NCBI GenBank assembly: GCA_946185535.1
Contig: CAMHJX010000002.1
Location: 163,006-227,005 of the forward strand
Direction of reading: 5' to 3'
DNA length: 64,000 bases
Source: an uncultured Bacteroidales bacterium
GTDB lineage: Bacteria > Bacteroidota > Bacteroidia > Bacteroidales > F082
Shown here: positions 52,065 to 59,713 of the stretch, piece after piece
How positions within the stretch are numbered: position 1 is the stretch's first letter
How the letters are laid out: every line of letters begins with the position of its first letter
Notes under the pieces: generated by a model
What the model was told of the DNA's origin: nothing
What the model saw: only the letters and a program-made list of their open reading frames with translations
The model's database searches: none
Position numbers and translations under genes: made by a program

Positions 52065-52105
52065 CCCCACCCACGGGCAACGCCCTCCGTTTTTCGGGGG
52101 TGGGG
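52065..52105 (+). other. GC-rich branched hairpin just after the lectin-domain gene
   Basis: Outer stem CCCCACCC (52065-52072) with GGGTGGGG (52098-52105), enclosing two small hairpins, GGGC-AAC-GCCC (52075-52085) and CCG-TTTTT-CGG (52087-52097). It begins 13 bp after the stop. It may be a terminator, although no T-run follows, or a structure like the hairpins found downstream of variable regions in retroelement targets. Confidence 0.5.
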
Positions 52106-52195
52106 ATAAGGCAAAAAACATTATTTGGAAAGCGGGCGCAAGGGGAGATTGTTGTATTTTTGGGGCGGGGAAAACTTCTTGAATAGATGCGGGAT

Positions 52196-52262
52196 TCGAA
52201 AAAAAACACCCCGTTCTCCCGAATTTGCAAATTCGGGAGGCTATAATATCAGCATTTGCAAT
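52196..52262. repeat. Palindromic dispersed element (CTCCCGAATTTG)
   Basis: CTCCCGAATTTG and its exact reverse complement form a perfect 24-bp palindrome at about 52216-52239, preceded by an A-run and CACCCCGTT. A related sequence (CACCCATTCTCCCAAATTTG) lies at 63929-63955. No open frame here is credible. Confidence 0.55.
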
Positions 52263-52280
52263 GCGGGAAAACAACGATAA

Positions 52281-52351
52281 GCGGCTGCCGTGGTACGACA
52301 GCCCTACAGCCCAACGGTGGGGTTGTAGGACTGTCACACCGTGGCAGCCGC
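52281..52351. repeat. Palindromic REP-like element, full-length copy
   Basis: About 29-bp imperfect inverted arms (GCGGCTGCCGTGGTACGACA... and ...CACCGTGGCAGCCGC) around a short spacer containing CCCAACGGTGGGG. One arm matches 36329-36358. With the hairpin at 52065 and the palindrome at 52216 it fills the 309-bp gap between the lipoprotein gene and the DUF2442/XRE gene. Confidence 0.65.
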
Positions 52352-52360
52352 AGTGCCGTT

Positions 52361-52759
52361 TTACACCGCCACCAACTCTTGCCCCACGGCATGAATGGTG
52401 TCGAGAATCATATCCATTCGGGCTTTGCTGGCTTTCTTCTTTCCGCTGATATACTGTGCCATCAGGCTTTGGGAGATGCCCATCCTTCGGGCCAAAGCCG
52501 ATACATTTAGTTCAGGGTGCGACATGAACAGTTTATAGAGCGGCGAAGGTTCTTGCTTGTCGAAAAACCCCTCAAAACTCAAATCTTCGTCCAACGTCTC
52601 CCAATGGATTCCGAATTCGTCATAGTCGTAGTCATTTAATTGCTCAACCGAGGCGTCTTTTAGTCTCGGATAATCGTCAAACAATTCGTAAGCCTCTCTG
52701 CCGTCCTCTGTCCGAATCCAGACAGCCGTTTGGGTCAGCCAAATCTTTTCTATTTTCAT
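52361..52759 (-). CDS. DUF2442 plus XRE-type helix-turn-helix protein (antitoxin-like)
   Basis: 132 residues. N-terminal DUF2442-like part (about 1-65: IEKIWLTQTAVWIRTEDGREAYELFDDYPRLKDAS, WETLDEDLSFEGFF), then an XRE HTH (about 78-122: LNVSALARRMGISQSLMAQYISGKKKASKARMDMI). Reads like an autoregulating antitoxin. It follows the DUF4160 gene by 16 bp; such pairs recur in bacteria and are suspected toxin-antitoxin modules, though not proven for this family here. Confidence 0.85.
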   Translation of the reverse strand: MKIEKIWLTQTAVWIRTEDGREAYELFDDYPRLKDASVEQLNDYDYDEFGIHWETLDEDLSFEGFFDKQEPSPLYKLFMSHPELNVSALARRMGISQSLMAQYISGKKKASKARMDMILDTIHAVGQELVAV

Positions 52760-52775
52760 GGTTATTTCCTCCTTC

Positions 52776-53015
52776 TTATTTGTTGTTGTTGAAAAACATG
52801 TTCCAATGTTGGGCTATGGTCTCTGCGTTCTCTTCAACAATGGCCTCAATCATCTTCAATTCCGCTGGTTTGAAACCTAGGTTTTCGACAAGTTCTATTG
52901 GAAATAGATTAAACTTCGCTTTTGCTCCTCCTTTCACCACATGCACATGAATTGGTGAGTGGTCATTGGAATAAAACAGGAATCGGTATCCGAACAGTGT
53001 GAAAATGGTTGGCAT
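52776..53015 (-). CDS. DUF4160 protein (toxin-like partner)
   Basis: 79 residues from the ATG at 53015: MPTIFTLFGYRFLFYSNDHSPIHVHV, the typical DUF4160 pattern (FGYRFxFYSxDHxPxHVHV), then KAKFNLFPIELVENLGFKPAELKMIEAIVEEN. The frame is open 16 codons further up, but the TAATTTTG promoter lies inside that part. The family function is not established; the tight pairing with a DUF2442/XRE gene suggests a toxin-antitoxin-like role. Confidence 0.82.
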   Translation of the reverse strand: MPTIFTLFGYRFLFYSNDHSPIHVHVVKGGAKAKFNLFPIELVENLGFKPAELKMIEAIVEENAETIAQHWNMFFNNNK

Positions 53016-53032
53016 GTCTTTCAAATTTTCTG

Positions 53033-53040
53033 CAAAATTA
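53033..53040 (-). promoter_or_regulatory. -7 box TAATTTTG for the DUF4160 gene
   Basis: Minus-strand TAATTTTGC 17 bp before the ATG at 53015; decides that start. Confidence 0.55.
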
Positions 53041-53063
53041 GGTAATATTTTTATTACCTGCAA

Positions 53064-53312
53064 CTATTTTGCACAAAATAATTCATCAAGGTTACATATA
53101 AGGCAAACGTGCCACCATGGGCTTGTCATCTGCTGCGGGTGGGTTGGTGTAGGGCTGCCTCAAGGTTGTTGAGCTTGTCGAAGCATTGCAGCAGCCGCAG
53201 GATTAATGGGAAATTCGTGGTGGATTAATGGTGATTCGTGTTTGTTATGTTTGGTGTTGGGTGGCAGGATGAATTATGAGGAATGTAGTTTTTTGCGTCT
53301 CTATTTGTAGAT
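53064..53312. other. Intergenic stretch with degenerate repeats
   Basis: About 250 bp without a credible gene. It holds GCAGCAGCC-rich sequence around 53133-53200 with partial self-complementarity, and a tandem pair GATTAATGG...ATTCGTG at about 53200-53240. No promoter box is recognised, and nothing else is seen. Confidence 0.5.
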
Positions 53313-53780
53313 TCAATTCGTTTCCCAATCATCCAATACATCCTCTTCCATCGCCATCTGTTCCTCCACCCGCTCAAGGGCGTAACTGGAATAGGCATCG
53401 TGGAAGCGAAGGTCGAAGGCGTTGAGCTGGTCGAGCTCATAATAGCGCGGTACGATGCCCCTGATCCTCAGTTTGTGGGTCATCATGATGGCATTATCGT
53501 AGGCTTCCCAGCTGAAAGGTGTGGCCTCTTCTTCCGTGAGGTCGTCGTCAACGTCCCAAGTATGCCCGGTGCCATTGGCATCGAAACGGTAAAAAACGTG
53601 TCCGTCTTTCTGCCAAAGCCCGATGAGCATCTCCTTGTTGGCAGGGCTGGCGTGCAGCGTGCGCGGGTCGATGGTCTCGGGATAATAAGCCGTTGGACGC
53701 AGCAGGAAATAGAGGGTAATGCCTATGGCCAATGCCACGGCGGCTATGATAAGGATGATGATCCAGCGTTTCTTGTTCAT
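53313..53780 (-). CDS. Membrane-anchored protein of unknown function (155 aa)
   Basis: 155 residues from the ATG at 53780 (a TTG three codons earlier overlaps the previous stop). A single N-terminal membrane anchor (about 6-26, IILIIAAVALAIGITLYFLL) is followed by a soluble domain with MLIGLWQKDGHVFYRFDANGTGHTWDVDDD and a beta-rich PRYYELDQLNAFDLRFHDAY. The IGLW...YRFDANGTG pattern is that of a lipocalin-like small sheet; this is only a suggestion. Translationally linked to the transglutaminase-like gene upstream (6-bp spacing). Confidence 0.75.
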   Translation of the reverse strand: MNKKRWIIILIIAAVALAIGITLYFLLRPTAYYPETIDPRTLHASPANKEMLIGLWQKDGHVFYRFDANGTGHTWDVDDDLTEEEATPFSWEAYDNAIMMTHKLRIRGIVPRYYELDQLNAFDLRFHDAYSSYALERVEEQMAMEEDVLDDWETN

Positions 53781-53785
53781 GGCGT

Positions 53786-55261
53786 TCAATTGATTTTAAC
53801 GATTTCGTGGTTGACGTTGGCGTATTTCGGCATGACGGTGCCGATGGTGGCATTCTGGTAGGTTGGGTCACACACCATATAGCGTTTGCCGTTGTGGATG
53901 ACGCTTCTGCCGGCCAGTTGCGCATCTTCACCAAAGCATATCGCAGTGGCCAAATGGTCGTCATAAAGCACGCCGATGATGTCGTAGCCTACAAACCTTT
54001 TCACCATCCAGGCAAAGAGCGCACAACGGTCTTCGCAGTCGCTGAAAGGCAAGCCGATGGTCTCTTCGGGGAAATAGTATTTCTCGCGTCCATGGTATTG
54101 CTCATCGATTTTGTAGACAAAAGCGGTTTGCACAAAATTGAGCAGGATGTCGACCAATTGAACCTTGTTGTAATGTTCGCTCAACGTGCCAATGGTTTCA
54201 GCCAACACCGTCTCAGTCTCTTTCGACACGGGGGCGTTGAAGTAGACGGGGAACACCGTGGTAGGGATGTCGTCGTAATAGCGCAGGTGCGAGGTGGAGT
54301 AGGGCAATGTGATGTCCATGTCTGCCTTGTTGAGGTGCAGTTTGCGCGACTTGTCGCATGCGGCAATGTTGAGCGACTTCTTGAAGTCGAGCCCGATTTC
54401 CTTCAAGCCGCTTTGGTCGGCTTTTTCATCATACGAATAAACGCTTTCGCCTTGCATTCCATTGCCATACACCGCATAGTATTTGGTGCCGTTGATGCGG
54501 AAGAAGGTTTTTGAGTACACTTCTTTGCTGTTGTCCAAGGCAAGCAGGAGCAGGAGCTGGTTGCTTTTTGAGCCTCGTCCCACCCTGGCCTTGAAGCCGT
54601 GGCTGTGCAGCATATAGAAGGCGAACAGCACGCGGTCGTTTACGTTGGCGTAGATTTTTTCAGTAATGGCACGAAGCAAGACGAAATAGCCCCATTCGTT
54701 CAATCCCATCTGGACGACGGCTTCGTCCAACTGCCGTTGAAGAATGTGGTCGGCATCATTTTGATGAAGGGTAGTATAGTATTTCGAGACCTGTCTTTCC
54801 CTGACGCCATTTGATGAGACCCTAAGTGCTTTTGGGACCTTAAATACCATGTCGCGACCGTAGAAGTTGATTTTGATTGTACTTGAAGGGTCCGTGCTAT
54901 GGTCGAAGACCGAGTTTTTGTTCTCGGGTTCGTTCTCGAAGATAGGGCTTTCGCTGTCCAACGAGGGAGCCTCCACGTCGATGATGCCCGATTGGACCGT
55001 TATGGAAGGCATGACTTCGGGCTTTTGCTTCGAATAAGCCCCAGATTGTCCGGCGAAGCTTTGGTATTCGCTCCAAGCTTGGGCCAAGAAGGCTTCGAAT
55101 TCGCTATTCGCTTGGGCTACGAAGTCGTCATATTCTTTTTGCGCCTGATCCTTGAATCTTTCATAGCTGTTCTGGATAGAGGAGCTGTCGTTTTGGGCAC
55201 TTAATCCTAAAGGTATCATTGCCAAACCGATGAATATGATAAGGAGTGTTTTTGCTCTCAT
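53786..55261 (-). CDS. Secreted transglutaminase-like protein, copy 1
   Basis: 491 residues. Signal peptide about 1-22 (LGLSAQ). Residues 25-75 are a charged amphipathic coiled-coil with a repeated Y/F pattern (YERFKDQAQKEYDDFVAQANSEF). The C-terminal domain shows a papain/transglutaminase-type triad: Cys409 (or C413) in FSDCEDRCALFAW, His436 in DDHLATAICF and Asp465 in MVCDPTYQNATIG. Middle region 140-380 has LNEWGYFVLLRAI and LLNFVQTAFVYK. Could cleave or cross-link peptides in the periplasm; activity is not shown. Divergent from copy 2, with a shared promoter region. Confidence 0.85.
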   Translation of the reverse strand: MRAKTLLIIFIGLAMIPLGLSAQNDSSSIQNSYERFKDQAQKEYDDFVAQANSEFEAFLAQAWSEYQSFAGQSGAYSKQKPEVMPSITVQSGIIDVEAPSLDSESPIFENEPENKNSVFDHSTDPSSTIKINFYGRDMVFKVPKALRVSSNGVRERQVSKYYTTLHQNDADHILQRQLDEAVVQMGLNEWGYFVLLRAITEKIYANVNDRVLFAFYMLHSHGFKARVGRGSKSNQLLLLLALDNSKEVYSKTFFRINGTKYYAVYGNGMQGESVYSYDEKADQSGLKEIGLDFKKSLNIAACDKSRKLHLNKADMDITLPYSTSHLRYYDDIPTTVFPVYFNAPVSKETETVLAETIGTLSEHYNKVQLVDILLNFVQTAFVYKIDEQYHGREKYYFPEETIGLPFSDCEDRCALFAWMVKRFVGYDIIGVLYDDHLATAICFGEDAQLAGRSVIHNGKRYMVCDPTYQNATIGTVMPKYANVNHEIVKIN

Positions 55262-55331
55262 GATGACGTGTACTTTGTTTGTTCACCCTATTAGAGGATG
55301 CCATGCGGAAATATTAGTCCGAAAATTTGTG

Positions 55332-55339
55332 CAAAAATA
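55332..55339 (-). promoter_or_regulatory. -7 box TATTTTTG for transglutaminase-like copy 1
   Basis: Minus-strand TATTTTTGC about 70 bp before the ATG at 55261. Confidence 0.55.
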
Positions 55340-55424
55340 ATAAACCGAATCAAAAAGTCTAAAACAAAACGGCTAAAACAAGGTTTTTTGGATGCAAAAA
55401 AATTTTTTGTTCAAAAAAATGGAC

Positions 55425-55432
55425 TAATTTTG
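55425..55432 (+). promoter_or_regulatory. -7 box TAATTTTG for transglutaminase-like copy 2
   Basis: TAATTTTGC about 45 bp before the ATG at 55477; divergent from the copy 1 promoter. Confidence 0.55.
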
Positions 55433-55476
55433 CCCCCTGATAGTCTCTATGTTTTCGTATTCTAAAATTGAATTGT

Positions 55477-57009
55477 ATGAAACGATTGACATTGTTAGGA
55501 TTGGCACTTTTCGTGGTGGCCACCTTAAACGCCCAAGTCGAAGACGACTGGCTGAAAAAAATGAAAGAAGAGCAGAAAGACGCTCTCAAGGAGTTTGAGG
55601 AATTCAAACAACACGCTTATCAAGAGTATGAGAATTTCCGTAAGCAAGCCAATGAGGAGTATGCAAGGTTTATGGAAGAAGCTTGGAAGAGCTTTGATAT
55701 CCAACCTGCCGAGGAACCGCCGGCGAAACCCAAGCCCCTCGTTCCGTTGGTTGACAACATAGATCCGAAGCCTGCACCGACCCTCGATCCCAAACCTAAT
55801 ACCCGACCTGCCAGGGAGACTGTCAGGGTGCCTGATCCATTGGTGCTAACGGAGATTCCTAGACCTGAATTGAGTCAAGTGGAGCGCCCCAAGCCTATAG
55901 AACCTATTGTTCCGAGTGCAGTTCCCATGACGGCGGCACAAAACGTGTACCTGTATGGTTCGTCCTTCTCTTTCCATCTGGATAACTATGAAACGCCGAC
56001 GTTGAAGGATGCCTCGGAAAAGAGTGTGGCCAAGATGTGGAAACAGTTGTCGGATCCAAGCTATGACTACCTCATTGCCGAATGCCTGCAACAGCGCGAG
56101 AGCCGCAACTTGTGCGACTGGGCTTACGTCAAGCTCACTCAGCAGGTGGCCGAGAAACAGTTTGGCAAGGACACCAACGAGGCAATCGTGATGCAGATGT
56201 ATCTGCTCACGCAGTCGGGATACAAGATGCGCATCGGCCGCGATAATGCCAATCATCTGATGCTGCTGATGGGCTCGAAGGAAAAGATTTTCCGTTATCA
56301 GTATTTCCAGAATGGCGGTATTAAGTTTTATATCCTTGACAGGAAGTACAACAGCAAGAGCCTGCACGTTTTTGACCATGCCTTCCCTGGGGAAAAGTCG
56401 CTTTCGCTTGCCTTGACCCAACCCAACTTGCAGGTGGAGAAGACGGAAGAGAGAACCATCAAGTCGAAGCGCTATCCTAGCTTGTCGGTAAAGGTGCAAA
56501 CCAACCGCAACCTGATTGACTTCTACAACGATTATCCCATCAATTTCAACTGGCATTATTATTCATTGGCTTCGCTGAGTCCAGCAATCAAAGATTCGCT
56601 CTATCCAGCCTTGCGCAAGGCCATTGAAGGGAAGACTGACCTGGAGGCAACAAATATCCTGCTGAATTTTGTGCAGACGGGCTTCCAGTATCAGACCGAC
56701 CAGGAGCAGTTTGGCTACGAGCGTCCGCTTTATCCCGACGAGACCTTCTTCTATCCTTATTGCGACTGCGAGGACCGATCCATTCTGTTCTCCTGCTTGG
56801 TGCGTGAGTTGTTGGGTCTTGATGTGGTGTTGCTTGACTATCCCATTCATATCGCCACGGCCGTCTGTTTCAATGAGCCTGTGGAGGGCGACTATCTGGT
56901 CGTGGACGGCAAGAACTATATCATCAGCGACCCGACCTATATTGGTGCCGTGGTGGGACAATGTGCTCCAAAATACAAGACGGTTAGTCCCAAAGTGATC
57001 AAGTTTTAA
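55477..57009 (+). CDS. Secreted transglutaminase-like protein, copy 2
   Basis: 510 residues from the ATG at 55477 (a TTG three codons earlier is less likely). Signal peptide about 1-19 (VATLNAQ). Coiled-coil 30-75 (EEFKQHAYQEYENFRKQANEEY) and a Pro-rich linker (85-140). Triad residues Cys431 (PYCDCEDRSILFSC), His458 (DYPIHIATAVCF) and Asp485 (IISDPTYIG) are all present, so this copy keeps the expected active site. The closest relative is copy 3, with which it shares a 71-bp identical DNA tract at the catalytic Cys. Has its own promoter and no terminator before copy 3. Confidence 0.87.
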   Translation: MKRLTLLGLALFVVATLNAQVEDDWLKKMKEEQKDALKEFEEFKQHAYQEYENFRKQANEEYARFMEEAWKSFDIQPAEEPPAKPKPLVPLVDNIDPKPAPTLDPKPNTRPARETVRVPDPLVLTEIPRPELSQVERPKPIEPIVPSAVPMTAAQNVYLYGSSFSFHLDNYETPTLKDASEKSVAKMWKQLSDPSYDYLIAECLQQRESRNLCDWAYVKLTQQVAEKQFGKDTNEAIVMQMYLLTQSGYKMRIGRDNANHLMLLMGSKEKIFRYQYFQNGGIKFYILDRKYNSKSLHVFDHAFPGEKSLSLALTQPNLQVEKTEERTIKSKRYPSLSVKVQTNRNLIDFYNDYPINFNWHYYSLASLSPAIKDSLYPALRKAIEGKTDLEATNILLNFVQTGFQYQTDQEQFGYERPLYPDETFFYPYCDCEDRSILFSCLVRELLGLDVVLLDYPIHIATAVCFNEPVEGDYLVVDGKNYIISDPTYIGAVVGQCAPKYKTVSPKVIKF

Positions 57010-57071
57010 TATTCTTTAGAAGAAAAAAGCTGAAAAATCAGCAATGTTGCCTGCTCTGTCAAAAGAAAGCG

Positions 57072-57079
57072 TATTTTTG
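57072..57079 (+). promoter_or_regulatory. -7 box TATTTTTG for the copy 3/sigma operon
   Basis: TATTTTTGC with TTG 22 bp upstream (57047-57049), 31 bp before the ATG at 57111; excludes the frame opening at 57084. Confidence 0.65.
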
Positions 57080-57110
57080 CAAGTTGAAAAACGATAATAA
57101 CACATTAGTT

Positions 57111-58637
57111 ATGAGACGATATTTATTATTAGGTTTGACCATGCTCATGGTATTCTCGTTGAAAGCCCAAGTGGAAAAAGAGGGTGACTTCGAAAAAATG
57201 AAAAAGGAATCTCAAGATTTGTTTGAGCAATTCAAGGAGCAGGCCAACAAGGAATTTGAGGATTTCCGTAAAAAGGCCAATGACGAGTATGCCCGTTTCA
57301 TGGAAGAAGCTTGGACGCCCTACACTGTCAAGGATGCGGAAGAGATTCCGATGGAGCCTAAGCCGATCATCACCTATGAGCATGAAGCTCGTGTGACCAA
57401 TTCCAAGATCGAGTACGATGTCATCAAGGATGTCCCTACGGATCGTCTGCCCAGCCAACGGTTGCCTTTGGCCTCGATATCCAATGAAGACCTTGAACTG
57501 GTCGGTCAGCCTGAGCCCTTGGATCCCATCATGGCTACTTTTGATGCCAGCACAACCATGCAGTCGCTTTCGCTTTATGGCTCTGCAATCAAGGTGCGCG
57601 TTGAGCCTGAACCCAAGAAGCCCATCAAGCTTAAGAATCTCACGGAGAAGAGCATAGCTAGAATGTGGAAGAAGCTGTCGTGTCCCTATTATGACAATAT
57701 TGTCGCAGAATGCTTGAGGCAAAGGAAGGCCTGTAACCTGTGCGATTGGGCCTACGTGAAGCTGACGGAAAAGATGGCCAACAAGTATTTCGGTGAAGGT
57801 ACAAACGAGTCGATAGTGCTGCAAATGTACATCTTGGTTCAGTCGGGCTATCAGATGCGTATTGCCATGGCCGAAAACCGCTTGACCTTGTTGATGGGTT
57901 CGAATGAGAAAATCTATGGATACAAGTATTGTGAGATGGAAGGTATACAATACTATATCATCGACAGGTCGCTTGAAGACAAGTCGATGCTGATATTTGA
58001 CAGGGCTTTCCCACAAGAGAAGTCGCTCTCGTTGGCTTTGGTGCAGCCTAGGTTTAGCCTTGAAAGAACTGAAAAACAGACCTTCTCGGCACAAGACTAT
58101 CCGGAGATTACGGTTACAGTTGAAACGAACAAGAACCTCTTGGATTTCTATAACGACTATCCAGTTTCCGGCCAATGGAATTACTATTCACACGCTTCGT
58201 TGAGCGAATGCGTGAAGCGTGACTTGTATCCGGTGTTGCAAAAGGCGATAGAGGGAAAGAAGGAAGTGGAGGCAGTCAACATGTTGCTAAACTTTGTCCA
58301 AACGGGATTCGGATATTCTTCCGACCAAGATCAGTTTGGCTACGAGCGTCCGCTTTATCCCGACGAGACCTTCTTCTATCCTTATTGCGACTGCGAGGAC
58401 CGTTCCATCTTGTTCTCCTGTTTGGTGCGCGAGTTGGTAGGTCTCGATGTGGTGCTGCTGAGTTATCCTTCGCATGTGACAACGGCTGTGCGTTTCAACG
58501 AGCCGGTGAAAGGCGATTACCTAACGGTTGGGGACGAGAAATATGTGATCTGTGAACCTACTTGCCTTGCTGGAGCACCTGTTGGCTTTAGTGCTGACAA
58601 GTTCAAGGAGAAGAAGCCCGTTGTCATGCGTATGTAA
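57111..58637 (+). CDS. Secreted transglutaminase-like protein, copy 3 (altered acid residue)
   Basis: 508 residues from the ATG at 57111. Signal peptide about 1-20 (MVFSLKAQ). Coiled-coil 28-70 (LFEQFKEQANKEFEDFRKKANDEY). Cys428 (YCDCEDRSILFSC) and His455 (SYPSHVTTAVRF) are kept, but the Asp of DPTY is Glu (CEPTC, Glu482), a change that may weaken or alter activity. First gene of a likely operon: the next starts are 51 bp, 2 bp and 1 bp downstream. Confidence 0.87.
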   Translation: MRRYLLLGLTMLMVFSLKAQVEKEGDFEKMKKESQDLFEQFKEQANKEFEDFRKKANDEYARFMEEAWTPYTVKDAEEIPMEPKPIITYEHEARVTNSKIEYDVIKDVPTDRLPSQRLPLASISNEDLELVGQPEPLDPIMATFDASTTMQSLSLYGSAIKVRVEPEPKKPIKLKNLTEKSIARMWKKLSCPYYDNIVAECLRQRKACNLCDWAYVKLTEKMANKYFGEGTNESIVLQMYILVQSGYQMRIAMAENRLTLLMGSNEKIYGYKYCEMEGIQYYIIDRSLEDKSMLIFDRAFPQEKSLSLALVQPRFSLERTEKQTFSAQDYPEITVTVETNKNLLDFYNDYPVSGQWNYYSHASLSECVKRDLYPVLQKAIEGKKEVEAVNMLLNFVQTGFGYSSDQDQFGYERPLYPDETFFYPYCDCEDRSILFSCLVRELVGLDVVLLSYPSHVTTAVRFNEPVKGDYLTVGDEKYVICEPTCLAGAPVGFSADKFKEKKPVVMRM

Positions 58638-58688
58638 TCTAATAGGCTGTTCATCAAGAGCCGAAGTATAATATAGTTGAGAAGGAAT

Positions 58689-59711
58689 ATGAAAACATTA
58701 CTTGTCGGAAAAATGAGATGGATTGTCATGGCATGCCTTGTTGCATATGGGGGCATGCTATCGGCACAGATGGTGCAATATGGATATGTGGTTGAAATGA
58801 ATTCGGGCGGGCGGGTGCTCCCCAATGTGGCCGTTTCCATTCCTATGGCGCACGACTGTCAGCCTACGGCAAGTGATGCATTCGGATTGTTCCGTCTCAG
58901 TTTCGGCGAGCATAAGGTGGGCGACGTGGTCATGGGTCTCAGCGCACGCAAATATGGGTATGAACTGGTCAACAAACACATCATTGAAGGCTATACCTTG
59001 ACCGACCGCGACTCGCTTCGCATCGTCATGGCGCCTGTCGAAAAGCTGAAAGAAGCGCGTGAACAGTATTATGCCCTGCTTGAAACCGCCAGCATTCAGC
59101 GCTATGACTCCACAGTGGCCTACCTGAATGTCCAATATGCCCAGCAAGTCATCACCAAGCCAGAACTGGACTATTGGCAGTCGCTGGCCGAAGCCGAGCT
59201 GAAAGTCGCCTATCAAAACTTGGACGAGTATGCCGACCGTATGGCACGCATCAATGCCGACGATCTGGATGAGAATTCACTACCAATTTACGACAGACTA
59301 ATATCAGGTGATGCTGAGTCGGGCTTGGCACTCATCGGTGACTTGCCGGAGAGCAGCGTGATGGATGATTATCTTGTTTTCACGGGTACCTATCCTATGA
59401 CGAATCCTGAAGTGTATGTTGCAGCAAGCAATTATGACCTGCTCAACATCCCCGATTCGCTCTATGCTGATGTGGTCGCCTTTGCTGGATACAACGACAG
59501 GTATGAGACCAGTTTCATGGCCAACGGACTGCATTATGCCCAAAGTTGCCGTCATCTCGGCATCATATTCTTGAGTCTGAATGACACTGTTTTGGCAGCC
59601 GATTGTTTCCGAAAGGCGTTGAAGATGTATGAGCTGCTGAACGAAATGAATGACGGCTATTATCAAGAGCAGGTCGAAGAGTTGCAACGCCTAATCAAAA
59701 GCCTCGAATAG
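58689..59711 (+). CDS. Secreted carboxypeptidase-regulatory-like/TPR protein
   Basis: 340 residues; the ATG at 58689 follows an AAGGAA ribosome-binding site, and TTG at 58677 is the alternative. Signal peptide about 1-27 (YGGMLSAQ). Residues about 28-110 form a carboxypeptidase-D regulatory-like beta domain (YGYVVEMNSGGRVLPNVAVSIP...SDAFGLFRLSF). The remainder is helical (EQYYALLETASIQRYDSTVAYL, AYQNLDEYADRMARINADD), ending in a TPR-like pair (YAQSCRHLGIIFLSLNDTVLAADCFRKALKMYE). Probably a periplasmic component of the signalling operon. Stop is 2 bp before the sigma-factor start. Confidence 0.82.
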   Translation: MKTLLVGKMRWIVMACLVAYGGMLSAQMVQYGYVVEMNSGGRVLPNVAVSIPMAHDCQPTASDAFGLFRLSFGEHKVGDVVMGLSARKYGYELVNKHIIEGYTLTDRDSLRIVMAPVEKLKEAREQYYALLETASIQRYDSTVAYLNVQYAQQVITKPELDYWQSLAEAELKVAYQNLDEYADRMARINADDLDENSLPIYDRLISGDAESGLALIGDLPESSVMDDYLVFTGTYPMTNPEVYVAASNYDLLNIPDSLYADVVAFAGYNDRYETSFMANGLHYAQSCRHLGIIFLSLNDTVLAADCFRKALKMYELLNEMNDGYYQEQVEELQRLIKSLE

Positions 59712-59713
59712 TC

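Noticed and set aside
52002-52510. Short open frames over the palindromes at 52196 and 52281
   Set aside because: They are produced by the repeat DNA itself; coding looks random and no start signal is present.
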